Shown here: piece by piece, positions 44,362 through 55,878 of the stretch | Position numbering within the stretch: the stretch's first letter is position 1 | Layout: every line of letters starts with the position of its first letter | Source: Chara braunii | Lineage: Eukaryota; Streptophyta; Charophyceae; Charales; Characeae | Length of the DNA: 64,000 nucleotides | Direction of reading: 5' to 3' | Assembly: GCA_003427395.1 (NCBI GenBank) | Contig: BFEA01000110.1 | Location: 2,597,649-2,661,648, forward strand | The notes under the pieces: model-generated | What the model was told of the DNA's origin: nothing | Database searches by the model: none | What the model saw: only the letters and a program-made list of their open reading frames with translations | Position numbers and translations under genes: made by a program

Positions 44362-46114
44362 GCAGGGGCGGTAGCTACTCAGTTTGTACCAGCATTGCTA
44401 GGCTAGGCCACAGCCTGGGGTTGTTGTTACCAAATATCACCACTAGGTGCCAGAGATGCTGCCAAGGAAGGTCGCGACAGACGGTGGCTAGTGCTAGGAG
44501 CCACTACTACAACGAAACTTTAGCTGTGTGGCTTCTGCTGCTGAATGTCGGGTCCGGCTGTTTGAAGCTGCGTCAGGGCGGTGGCTGCTGATGCCGTACT
44601 TTGCTATGAATATACTCTGTGCCCACTGTTATGAGGAGACTATAAGCATTGTACAGCTGTTCAAACAGGGCTTCGGATGCTGAAGCAGCAGTCCTGCTGG
44701 GTTTGTTATAGCTACCACCACTACAACGGGATCAGGTTGCCACTGCACTGGGACTGAANAGTTGCTGNTGTACCGAGCTGCCCGTTGTGCCTTGCCATAG
44801 CGGACTACTNTGCAGGGTGATTGTCTGTTGACGGGCTCGCTAATGTGCAGAGCGCCACCCCTATTGCTTCACTACAGATCTGAGCGTTGTTCCTCATTAC
44901 GTACAGCTGCAACATAGGCCTAAGTGAGGATACTTAGGATGGAGGGAGTGACTAAGACAACTGGAGGGGTTTTCAAGAGACTGCGGGCTGTTCACCAACT
45001 ATTACTGCTGCTACAAGCAGGGGGTAACTGGTGTTACAAGTTCTGAACCGGGTTGCCATAGCACACACAGACCGTAAGTGGCTGCACTTTTGAGGACTGC
45101 TGAATACTTGTTGCCCTGCTGAATGCTGCTGGGGCCTGCTGTGTATCGCTGCGGACGTGAGGAGATGAGCAGGCTGCGCACACGGTGGTTATCACAGAGA
45201 CTTAGGGGCCACTTTTGAAGGCAAGCACCGTCCTTTGCTGTGGGTGACTGGTGTGCGCTCCACCTAATGTTGTTGCTACGGTAACTATACCAGTACCTCC
45301 GAGAAGCCACAGCCACAGGCTGTGTATTGATAGGCGTTATCAGGTTGTTGCAGTAGGGTACTGGGCAGATCCTCATTGCAGCGGGGCTGCTGCTGCTGGT
45401 ACCTATTGCTGGTTATTACGGACTGTGGGAGATTCCTGCGGCCTGCTGTATCTGTTGTGTACCGTTGTGGATACTGCGGACTGGGCACGGACTGTGGCTG
45501 CTGCTGACTAGTGGCTGTGACTATTGGCACAACTTATTGCTGTTGCTGTGCATCACAACTGCACCAGGCTGTTACAGCCCGTAGCCGAATAGAGGACGGG
45601 GGTGTGCTCTATTCGAACAACGGCTATTTTTGGGCTAAGTAACTGCAACTTTGAGCACAGTAACTTGGAGGGAGGAGTCAGACTCTGCAGAGGGGTTGCT
45701 ACTGCGACGTGGAGGATTGTCAGGGGGGCTGGCATTCTGCATTTTGCTATGGATTGAGAGGTTCTATTGCGTTCCTGGCTGCCATTGCGGGGCCCTCAGG
45801 CACATCAAGATTTCAAAGCCCTCTCATTGTAAGTTGAGTTGTACCTCTCCTGGATCTCGAGAGTCTGATCTACCTACATCTGTCTTTCTTAATCTCAGTC
45901 TGATCTATTGGTGACGAGAGAAAGGCGGCAGGAGGGATTGCAACCCATAGAGTCGCAGCAAGACCTTGTGGGAGGTCCACCCACCGATTGCGGGAGCTCT
46001 GTCGGAACCCAGGCGGGGTTCTGAAGGCAGGGAACATTCAGGTATGGCCTTCGTTTTATGCGTGTGATTCCAACCTTAAATTATATTAACCTTGTGCTAT
46101 TGTCTGACTGAAAG

Positions 46115-46152
46115 CTGTCTCTTATACAAATCTAGATGTGTATAAGAGACAG
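46115..46152. other. Sequencing-library junction adapter (Nextera mate-pair type)
   Basis: 38 bp made of two inverted 19-bp transposase mosaic ends: CTGTCTCTTATACAAATCT then AGATGTGTATAAGAGACAG. It matches the Nextera circularisation junction except for one base (AAA where the adapter has ACA). It is not biological sequence. Confidence 0.97.
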
Positions 46153-46300
46153 TGTGGGAGGTCCACCCACCGATTGCGGGAGCTCTGTCGGAACCCAGGC
46201 GGGGTTCTGAAGGCAGGGAACATTCAGGTATGGCCTTCGTTTTATGCGTGTGATTCCAACCTTAAATTATATTAACCTTGTGCTATTGTCTGACTGAAAG
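46153..46300. other. 148-bp artefactual duplication next to the adapter
   Basis: 46153-46300 repeats 45967-46114. The 5' LTR has the segment once and continues directly from CTGAAAG into TATGACTGG (about 25080), so the extra copy arose with the adapter in assembly. Confidence 0.93.
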
Positions 46301-46454
46301 TATGACTGGAAACGATATTTGACTGTTTTGTTTGTTTATTTTCAGGACATTGTTTTGCGAAATAAATTAACAAGTATTTATTGATAATTAAGACTAGCTG
46401 ATTGAATTCAGACAACACAAGGGTTGTAACTATGTAGCGAAGGCTGGGCGAACG

Positions 46455-47988
46455 CATAAGTTGCGAGCTGCTCTGTCGATAGCATGTGTTCTACTTGTTA
46501 TTTGGCAAGCTAGACTACCCATAAGTTGGGTAGCCTGGTTCTACGCCGTACGTAATTGTATAGGCTGGTCAGGCACAACATAAGTTGTTGTGTCTAGTCA
46601 TATGCCTTTTGTCATTGTTCAGGCAAAGGCTGGGTTCCTTATAAGTTGAGGTAGTCCAGTTCCTTGTGTATGCCGAAAGTTTAGGCTGACCAGTCATAAC
46701 ATGAGTTGTTATGCCAGGTCATACGCCTTACGTCAATTGTTTAGGCAGAAGCTGACCACACCATAAGTTGGTGTGACTCGGTCTTATGCTTTATTGTTCC
46801 AGTCGAGACTATTTACACCACAAGTTGGTGTGGTCAAGTCATGAGTCGTCATCATTAAAGCGAATCAGAGTATATAATGTGATACAATTGCCTATTATGA
46901 ATATTCGTGGTAGGTTGGGCGCCATGAGTTGGGAGATCCAGCCATTTTAGCAGGTAGCAGACAAAGCAGAGGGGAAAGAAGATTGAGAGTATAAAATGGT
47001 GTGATAACTTTGGGCAGGCTAACTCATCCATAAGTTGGGTAGTGAGTCCTATGTCCTTGATAACACAAAGCAGAGAATTATATAAAGCTTGGATATTTTC
47101 CACTTTCTAAACATAATTGGCATCTGGGTGGGGGTCCTCATGAGTTGAGATAACCTGACCACTCGTCTGAAGGAAGAAATTGGTTGTGAAACTTATTTAT
47201 CTGATGTAGTTGTGTTGCGGAGGCCGGACGAACGCATAAGGTGCGGGTTGTTCGGTCATACGCGCTTGTTGTTGTTTTAGGCAGGGCTAGACTATCCATA
47301 AGTTGGGTAGCCTAGTCATATGCTATATGTCACTGTATGGGCTGGCCAGGCACAACATAAGTTGTTGTGTCTGGTCATATGCCTTTTGTCGTTGTTCAGG
47401 CGAAGGTTGAGTCCCTCATAAGTTGAGGTGGTTCAGTCTTTTGTTTATGCCGAGTGTTTACGTTGATCGGGTCTCACCATGAGTTGGTGCGCCCTGGTTA
47501 TACACCTTATGTCATTTGTTCAGACAAAGGCTTATCACAACATAAGTTGTTGTGGTAAGTTCTAGTTCTTATGGCCATAAAGTTGAACATGGTTGTATTG
47601 CGAAGGGCTGGGCGAACGCATAAGTTGCGGGTTGTTCGGTCGTTCGCGCAAGTGGCTTTGTCTAGGCTGGGTTGGACTATCCATAAGTTGGGTAACCTGG
47701 CTCTACGCCGTATGTAACTGTTTGGGCTGACCGGGCACAACATAAGTTATTGTGTCCAGTCATATGCCCACTATCGTTGGTTAGGCAAAGGCTGACCCCC
47801 ATAAGTTGGGAGGTTCAGTTTTATGTGTATGCCGAATGTTCAGGCTGACCAGCCTCACCATGAGTTAGTGCGGCCCGATCACACGCCTTATGTCGGTTGT
47901 TTTGCAGAAACTGGTCACACCATAAGTTGGTGTGGTTTGGTCTTATGCGTACGTATATTTGTGTTACCAGGCTAGGGCACCATAAGTT
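46455..47988 (+). repeat. Hairpin array with constant 7-nt loop, 3' LTR
   Basis: The same array as in the 5' LTR with one unit fewer. The last two 5' units (loops at 26761 and 26809) are fused here at loop 47982-47988, a deletion between two identical loops. A few loops and arms have drifted (for example ATAAGGT near 47236 and an altered arm near 47745). Confidence 0.85.
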
Positions 47989-50900
47989 GGGTTGGCTGAC
48001 CCTATGTCTTATGTAAGGAAGGGTAAAAAAGGAATAATGAGGGTTTTTGAACGAACTATGTGGCCTGGAAAAGAACCATGTGGGATTGTGAGAGATGTTT
48101 GCGCTTGCATGCTCGTGGGCTCTCACTTGGGACATCTTTTGATAGAGTAGTTGTTGTAGATGCTCGCCGAGTGCTGGAGCCATAGGTAGGTAAGATGAAT
48201 GATGGGAGGGAAGCTTGGGATGAGATAGGACTGACTCTGCTGAGGGTTGGGATCAGCGTTGGCTCGTGGCCGCATTAAGAGGGCATGTGGACCAATATTG
48301 AGCCTAAGTTGTTAAGCAGGGATCAAGAGTTAGCCCCAAGTATAGTTTTGCTTTGCACTTTGACTTCCAGCTTTGTATAAATCTTGGCAGTCTACTTTTC
48401 CTACGGAAAGCGCTGCCGAAATTTCTGCAAAACTGAAAAGAGTTAATCATATTCAGGTTCCTCGAAATTCTGAAAAGGCACTTTTCCTACGGGAAGCGCT
48501 GCCGAAATTTTGAAAAGTTTGGAGAGTTAGAATATTTTCAGTTAGACTAATCTTAGCAACTCAACCCTGAGTAGGGGAGGTGTTATTGAACCTCTCAGAA
48601 GCTGAGTAGGAGCTTAGTAGAGGAGTAACGATGTGACTTAGGAGGATTACTCCCTACTTAGGCTAAACGCTGTAGTGAAATCTTTTTGACTTGTGTTGTG
48701 GTGCAGGCCGTGCGCATTGATTGAAGGTCTGACTTGGTCAGCCTGACTATTCTTTTGTTATCACTGATAACAGGTCGGTTGCCGATTCATCGGTGCACGA
48801 CTCAACCTCTCATCCTCTTCTGCCTCTCAACCTAATGCCTTGGCCCTGACTGGTTTTATGCCTTCTTGGGTTTTCACCCAGATTCTTTGTAAATTGCCAT
48901 TTTATTAAAAGACTGAGTATCTTTGTTTGGAATGTTGGGGAAAAGGTTGGGCTTGTGTGCATAAGGCAGGGTGTGAGTTGCAGAAAGCTGAAAAATTGAT
49001 CCTTTTAGTGTGTGTTCTGTTGTTTGATCCTTGTGTGTGTTCACAGGTATGTGTGAAACATGTTGAATGATTGTGGTATTCTGGCTGTATTGAGTTCAGG
49101 CGGGCAAGCCACATAACTATTGTGAGACTGTATCATCACTTAACTTTTCGTCTGACTAAGTGTTATGGCATTTGAGTATGTCCCTCGCGTAGCCCTCACA
49201 CGGTTGCACGAGCACATACTTATGCTTTCTATATTCTTGTGTGATTTTAATTGGTGGGACGATAAGGGTCCAGCCGTGAGCCAAAATATCACGAAAACGA
49301 CGCGTAAAAAAGGTCATAAGGTCGATCCGCCCTATGGGAACCCCGCGCTCGAGCGAGGAAAATGCTCCGAGGGTTGGGCTGCCTACACGGCTTGACCTGA
49401 ACACTATCCACACGCCACCCCATAAACGATTCGTATAGGTGGTGCGTGGTGAGTCATGGGCCAAGGCGAAATAGGGAAAAGGCATAACCTTTCTCTCATT
49501 TTCGCGTTGGCCCCACTTACTTGTTAAGATGAAAAGTCGGACGTATTCTTGGGCCAGGGGTTCGAGGTCCTTGTCGGGAAGAACCCAAAGTCCAACCCTC
49601 TAGCAAGGGATTTTTGCCTGCACACAGGGCATAAAAACCCTGCCCACCGGACCGCCTAGCTTCAANGGTAGGGGTNCCGCAAGGGCTGAACGGCGTGTCC
49701 TTCAAGCCGTTCAATATTGCGAGGGGCGAANCCCCACAATATATTCCTTCAGCCATTCAGTATCGCGAGGATATTTCAGCGACCGCTTGAGTGAGACAAC
49801 ATTGCTGGTNGGTATGGGAAGGTCGAGGACCCGCANGGATTATATCGAATCCGGCACGCGGTGCCAAGCGGATTCTCACACCGAACAGTTTATGGATCTG
49901 GCACTGAACGTAGAATCGCNATACGGTCGGCGTTGCNGAGATNCGCGGAAGGGCCTCGCGCCCGAGCATANGACGCATTGAGCGTCGGCTCGCTCAAGGG
50001 CTTGAGTCAAACCTTAGGAACACGCAGCTCCNTAGCAACTNACCACATCGCATCGAGAAAGCCATCGGGGAGNCNTAGGGGNTCAATATGGGTTAGACTA
50101 GGTCGACGCCTTTATATCGAGCNTTGTCCTCTTTTTATTNTCTTATGGTTGGACGTTGCAGTCCGTGGCAGCCGTCAAAGTCAAACCCCTTGACTTCTGC
50201 CACCACAGGCGTGAAACCTGTGTACCACCCACTCTGCACAGGGTGCAGAAGAGGGTGTGTGGTCCTCAACCGCACATGGCGGTTGTCTAGCGCAGAGAGA
50301 TTAACCCTTGAAGCGCTTGTCAGCCGACACTTGAGTGTCCAAAAGGGACCCTCAAAATCCCTGAGGGTCTCCTGGACCTGGGTACCACATAGTACCCCAT
50401 TATTGCAAACACTTGTAAGCACACGCATGACTGGCTGGTATGAGAAATTTGTGCGATTGCGCGATTCTTTATACTAAATCAGCATGCGACGCCTACCTAA
50501 TCTTTGTACCAAAAGGTTATGGGTCCAGTACTAAAGGGACTGGGAGTGTTGTGTTTTTCTTTTGCTTTGGCGCATGAGTGTGTGAACGTGGGTTACTTAA
50601 ATTTTGCTTTAAGTGGTGTATCGCGTGGTGTGCGTAGAGCGTCCTAGTCGACCGACGTCAAGTCGAGCTTGGGACCTCAGCCCCCCAGTGTCGTCAATTT
50701 GTGTACGGGTCCGATTTCGGGCGTTGACCGCACGTACTTTATGCTACAGCGAACCAGAAACGCCCTCGGTTGGGCCACCTCTGCAATTGCATCATAAAAG
50801 CCTTCGCATGTGGTTCAGTAGCTCGGCAGGGATACGGCCAACAAAGGGATGGTGACAGCTCCCGCAGGTGGAGGTAGCGGTGCCTCGCGTGACTCTGTCC

Positions 50901-51030
50901 TGGCGTAGGGACTCGCGAGAGGTACGGCTGGCGCACTCGGCCGGAGCGGCAAACGCTCTCGCAATAAGTCCTGTATAATCCTGCGTGACGCGGCCGGGAG
51001 GGTCCCCGTGCGGGACCGATGCGCTCGATA

Positions 51031-51102
51031 ACGCCCCTCCTAGAACTCTGATCGGCGACCCAGTATGGGAAGCCGCGAGGGGGCGTGAGGTTGCGTATCA
51101 CA
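51031..51102 (+). repeat. Right end of solo LTR-A
   Basis: ACGC (51031-51034) is the target duplication of the giant element; the rest (CCCTCCTAGAACTCTGATCG onward) is the LTR-A end, matching LTR-B at 53466 onward. It ends GCGTATCACA and is followed by TACC, the LTR-A target duplication. Confidence 0.87.
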
Positions 51103-51106
51103 TACC

Positions 51107-51271
51107 CACCATCTACTAACTGCGTGGTGCAAAATGAGATGTAGGGTAAGAAGTAGAATGAGAAGTAGAATGGGCAGCAAATGAAAAGTAAGAAGAACCG
51201 GAAGGGCTGGCAAAGAGTGAGAAATCTTGCATAAACATGAATATGAAAATCTGGAGAGGCAGAGGTAAGCC
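51107..51271. other. Short stretch of older host DNA between LTR-A and LTR-B
   Basis: 165 bp, purine-rich on the plus strand (GAAGTAGAATGAGAAGTAGAA). No gene. Before the insertions it was continuous with 17899. Confidence 0.6.
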
Positions 51272-53525
51272 TGTGATAAGCTCAGATCTGTACCGCGCGG
51301 CTTCCCGTATCCCTGGCGAAAAATCCCATGGAAGCCCTGAAGTACGGATACGGACAGAAAGGGTTTTTTCTTTCTTTCTGCTTTTGTTTTCTTTTTGAAA
51401 TGGCTTTTTCATTTTGTTTGGTTAATAACTCCCGCGCGGGCAAATAGCGGCCGCGGTATGAACACCAAGAAACAGGGGCGGTTGGGACTTTTTGAATTTT
51501 TGTGCGCGCACGCCCAAGCTCCGATCTCTTCGCGTGTCTCGCATCCCCGTTTCTTGCTTTGCATCCCCGCGCCATCTTCCCTGCTTGCTGCGCGCATTTT
51601 TTCGATGCCGCACTCTTCATCTTCCCCTCCGCCCAGCTCGATCCTATCCCCGCGAAGTGATTGGCCGCGTAGTTGGGATGCTTGGATCAATGTGGAGAGC
51701 GGGAAACCGCGCGCCACTTGAATGGACACCCCAATCACGTAGGACCATGCCATCCTGCGGGTCGAACCCTTTAACTCCCCACCTTCCTCCTGTCCTGCTC
51801 ATCTACAACCTGCGCTGCCTGCACCTCGCGCTGACAACCCGCCGCCTCCCGCGCTATAAATTCGCGCAACCCTCTCCTCTCTTCCTCTTTGATCTCGGCT
51901 GCAATGCTGCGCGAGCCATGCGCGAGAGTCCGCGGTGCCGAACAGGCTCGACGAGCCCAAGGACGGGCGGGTGGACCCGCGGTAGTCTCTGGGCGAAGCA
52001 GTCGGAGAGACTGAGCAGTGGTGGAGATTGGACGCCGACCGCAGCAGGGCCTTGTGGCTATGGTGGTCAGTGGTCTTGGGTGGTTTGAAGGCTGCGCCTG
52101 GGGGCGACAGTTAATTGAATTTTTTGTGTACAAGAAGGACTCGCTTTTATCTCCATTGCTGCTTTGTCCATGCATGTCGTGTGTGTGAAGTCCCGAGTGA
52201 TGGGAGTTGGTTGTGCGCATGAGTGATGTCGAAGGTCTATGGATGATTAGATGTCCTGTCAAGGGTTGTTGATTGTTTGCATGCATGCGTGTATGTACTT
52301 GTCCGGGTGGGGACGGAGAAACTGAACTGGGGGACCGTCTCCCTAGGAGTACATGTGTGTTAATCTCATTGTTCCCCTCCCTTCCACGGCCCTTCGCGCG
52401 CGCGCGTTCTTAGTGTAAGCTCTCTCTCTCTCTCTCCCGCCTTTCTTTTTTAGCATCTCGTCCCCGTACCGGTGACGTCAACCGTCTGCGTCCACGCGAG
52501 CGGTCGACGCCCCCGCAAAGAGAAGAGAGCTTCGATTTCGCCATCTTCCTCCGACGCACTAACCCTAAGAGAGAAGGTTGCATCGAGTGTTGTATGGAGT
52601 CGATGTTGGTTCGGATGACCGGGAGCGCGGGATCTTGCCCGTGTTCATCGCCTACCTCCGATCGTCTCATCTCGCTACCGACCTTCCCCATCACAGATGA
52701 CGACAGCGTCTACTGCGATGTGGACGTACGGCGCGCGCTGAGGCGAACGGAGCAAGTGTGCTGGCGAGACCCACCTCGGGTTTGTGATATAAGGGGGAAC
52801 AGGTTTGTCTTGATTGAGCGTTTTGATTCCCCGACTCTAATATTGCCTTATACGGGTTTGACAGCGCTACCCTGGTCGCCCGCTCACGCCGCGTGGCAGC
52901 CACAGTTTGATTGTCGCTAGTGCTGCCAGAGGGACTCGTGTTCTTGGCGACGACCAGTCCTGGGTTACGAGGGAGCGACACGTTTCCCCGAGCTTTCCCG
53001 TAATGCGGGGGCGCTGCCCGCGCAATTTCGAATTCGGACGCCGGCGAGTCCTCCCGCCGCTTCACCCTCTCGGGAACTTCCGCGCGGACTTTGCGAGTCC
53101 GACGCCGAGGCGTGAAGGCCTCGAACCAACCACCTCTACAGCAACAACCCGACGGTCCGGTCACTTCGTGAGGCCGATGACGAGGCGTGAAGGCTTTGAA
53201 CCCCCTACCTATCCCCCTAACCCACAACGGTCGGAGTTACTGTTTTCCGCCGCCATGGCCCTTTCCCCTTGATGCCTTTTCCCATCCTGATACACGGCAG
53301 CAGTTCGTTTTTGCGGAAACCTTCCTGATTTTATCGTTCGGAGTGATCCGACCTCAACGGGACTTCGCGACAACAGTTCGACCCCGGGGAAAACCTCCGG
53401 CGCGAAACGAGGGCCTCCCGTTCCGTCCGGGAGACTCAACCCTTACGGCCAAAAGTCCTCGGCCACACCCCTCCTAGAGCTCTGATCGGCGACCCCGTAC
53501 GGGAAGCCGCGAGGGGGTGTGAGGT
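51272..53525 (+). repeat. 5' LTR (LTR-B) of the second Ty3/gypsy element
   Basis: It starts TGTGATAAGC and is collinear with LTR-A and LTR-C through the TATA box (51855-51860) and the end block GATCGGCGACCCCGTACGGG. The final TGCGTATCACA seen in LTR-A is missing: GTGAGGT runs directly into the primer-binding site. Confidence 0.88.
51855..51860 (+). promoter_or_regulatory. LTR-B TATA box
   Basis: GCTATAAATTCGCGCAACC, 583 bp into the LTR, the same site as in LTR-A and LTR-C. It would drive the genomic RNA of the element at 51272-64000. Confidence 0.65.
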
Positions 53526-53537
53526 TGGTATCAGAGC
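53526..53537 (+). promoter_or_regulatory. Primer-binding site, initiator tRNA-Met type
   Basis: TGGTATCAGAGC is complementary to the 3' end of initiator tRNA-Met, the commonest primer of plant LTR retrotransposons. It differs from the tRNA-Asp site of the giant element, confirming separate families. Confidence 0.92.
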
Positions 53538-53625
53538 TGATTCGTTTCGGTTCCGAGGTTTTCCTAGGACGATTACCCTATTTTAAAGTTTTTCTTTTTG
53601 ATCTTTTTATTAGATTTTTCGCTTT

Positions 53626-54750
53626 TTGAGTTGGTTGGCTCCCCGTCGACGGAGGCCCATGAATAGCAATCCGAACCGAGCGAGAGGCTGGGCTCGGGGT
53701 CCGCCTCCCGCGATGATTGAACCCGGGATTAAGGGTGGAAACGACGGCAACAACCACGTGGGGATGGTCGATCATCCTCTGTATTTTGTACCTCCTCCCT
53801 CCGAAGTTCCCATTTTTTCCGAAGATGACACCGACCCTCGCACCTGGCTAGCTGCCTTGAAAGCCCAGGGCTGGTCGGATCAGTTGCTCCGAGAATGAAT
53901 TCCCGGAAGGTTAGCCGGAACCGCTTTTGAGTGGTATGGACATAACCCCTTCACTAATTGGGCAGCCTTCCAGAGGAAATTTCTCGATAGATTTGATCAC
54001 ATCGCACCAGGTCAATGCCTCTGTTTAATGAAGGAATACACGCAGCAGCCTCGGGAGACCTTGGCTAGATATGCTAAACGTTTTACGTACTTTGCCGAAC
54101 GCTCCGGGGTGGACGAGAAAACAGTACAGACTGATTTCGTCAGAGGATTGTCAGATTCTCGCCTGCGGAAAAAGATCCGCAAGAAATGCAACGCTATAGA
54201 ACATACCCTGACGGAGCTAATTCAGTACACCATTAAGTATGGAAAGGAAAATAAAGATGTGGGCCTGGACTCAGAATCCGACGAAGACGACCCTTCGGGT
54301 GTTCGACGCAATAGCTAATCCGCTACAGCACGAATGTTCGAAGATCGCTTCGGGCTGGGTCCGACAAAAAAAGGCTCGGATCGGAAAGCTTCGTCCTCTA
54401 CTCCGACCTCCCGTCGCTCCGGGCAAGCTTAAGGAGGCCGGGGCGAGGAAGAAGCTTCCATGAAAGAGGTCGCGGCCCAACTAGTTACAGTAGTGGCCCC
54501 ATTGACGGAGTTTGTTCAAAGTCTGCAGCGACAACGCATAGCCGCCGCACAACGACAACAGGCGGCTATGGCCGCCGCGGCCCCTATGACCAGACCGGCC
54601 GTGGTCGGGGCTGTCCCGCCCCTGCGCTGTTATAACTGTAATCAGCCAGGCCATCTTGCGAAAGATTGTCCGAAACCTCGAACTCAGAGTGGGCCCGCGG
54701 GGCCTACTGGACCTTCCCAAATCCCGCTAGCTGCTCCCACCGCTGCATGA
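53626..54750 (+). pseudogene. Gag of the second Ty3/gypsy element
   Basis: One frame with internal stops. PIFSEDDTDPRTWLAALKAQGW and the following GTAFEWYGHN, FQRKFLDRFD, LMKEYTQQPRETLARYAKRF and DFVRGLSDSRLRKKI are a standard Ty3/gypsy retrotrans_gag domain (about residues 60-230). The zinc knuckle CYNCNQPGHLAKDC (CX2CX4HX4C) lies at about 54632-54673. In-frame stops: TGA 53896, TAA 54316, TAA 54430, TGA 54748. The start is taken at the first in-frame ATG after the primer site, about 88 bp downstream. Confidence 0.88.
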
Positions 54751-55878
54751 CAAGGGAGGGTAGCCACGGTGATGGATACTGGGGCAATGGAGATGGTGAC
54801 CCCTGCGGCCACCGAGATAAGGCCCGATGAATACATGGCTGTGGCGATGTTCGAACCCGGGACCATCGGAGTGATACGTCACATCCAACGGATTACCGAG
54901 GAAAGCGACCTCGGGTCGTGGCGACTAGGGTTTGAAGACCTTGCGACGCCTGGTCCTGAATACAAGGATGGCCATATCGACGTATTGGATGCCTTGAAGG
55001 CTCTGGATCTTTGGATCCCCGTCCCTATTCCCTATCGGCTAACGATTTCCGAAGCGGCTAACGAAAAGTTGATCAAACGATGCCTCAAAAACAGGCGCCA
55101 ATTCGATGAAAGTCGAAAGGGCAAAAAGCCGGTCCTACGGGACCTACCCACAAACAAGGAGTCGCAGCCCTCGACCCCAAAGGTGCACGAAGTCGACCGG
55201 ATAGGAATGATCCAGGCCGTAGACTCTGCCTCGGAACAACTCGAGGTATTCCTCCGAGCCTATCCTATAACCTGGAAAAGCGTTGAGTGTGACTGCGAGG
55301 TCTGGGGAAATCCCTCGGCCGCCATCCTAGACTCGGGATCGTCAGCGGTCGCCATTTCTTGGAGATTGACGAAACAACTGGGAAGGGAAGGACAGGTTCA
55401 GTCCCTCCGACCGGATGAACTATATATATCCGCTATGGAAGACAGTATTCATTGTAAAGGGCGAATAACGAACGTACCTATACGGGTGGGGCGGGTGCAT
55501 TGTTTGTGCGACGCAATCGTACTGGATGTACAGGCGTATGATGTTCTGCTAAGCATTCTGTGGCAGGCGGCGGTCGGAGCGTGAATGCACTTTGACAGCT
55601 GTAAGGTGGTGCTCACATCGGCCCACCCCAAACCACAAACGATACCAATGAGACTGGCGGTGCACATGCGCACCCAGCCGGCGCCTCGAATCACCACGAA
55701 AGTCCGTCAAATCAACATGATCCGACGCCTATCGCTAAACGAAAATGAAGCCTCGTCGGAAACTGACGAGACTGATGTACCAGACCGATACCCGATCCGA
55801 GTTCAGGATCGGTGGCGCCATTCTTGGCGGCGACAACCCCTGGAAATAGTCCGGAGCGAGTCTAATTGGTCGCCCTAG
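54751..55878 (+). pseudogene. Protease region of the second element
   Basis: The frame is the same as gag. SAAILDSGSSAVAISWRL (about 55320-55370) carries the catalytic DSG triad, with RVGRVHCLCDAIVLDVQAYDVLL as the later strand that normally ends in ILGxxxL, here in landmarks only. The stretch before it (54769-55250) is a linker without recognised domain. Stops TGA 55582 and TAG 55876 interrupt the frame. Confidence 0.78.

Larger units (their letters stand above)
20126..51030 (+). mobile_element. Giant Ty3/gypsy-type LTR retrotransposon with about 9.7-kb LTRs
   Basis: Two direct repeats (20126-29856 and 41224-51030) flank an 11.4-kb interior with a primer-binding site immediately inside the left copy, followed by gag, protease, RT, RNase H and integrase in Ty3/gypsy order. 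LTR ends are TGTCGGC and TCGACA with a short inverted match. ACGC at 20122-20125 and 51031-51034 is the target duplication, and excising the element restores the LTR-A sequence CCTCGGCCACGCCCCTCC, matching LTR-B at 53455-53470 except at one base. Total length is about 30.7 kb after removing a 186-bp assembly artefact. After integrase there is an extra Gag-like frame and 1.9 kb of non-coding DNA. No polypurine tract is obvious before the 3' LTR. Confidence 0.9.
41224..51030 (+). repeat. 3' LTR of the giant element
   Basis: 9,807 bp as assembled, about 9,621 bp after removing the adapter and its duplicated flank (46115-46300). It starts TGTCGGCACC and ends GCTCGATA, where the 5' LTR ends GCTCGACA. 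It fills the 5' LTR gap with real sequence (42663-43341). Relative to the 5' LTR it lacks about 61 bp at 42606 and one 48-bp hairpin unit at 47988, which together explain the length difference. Confidence 0.9.
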
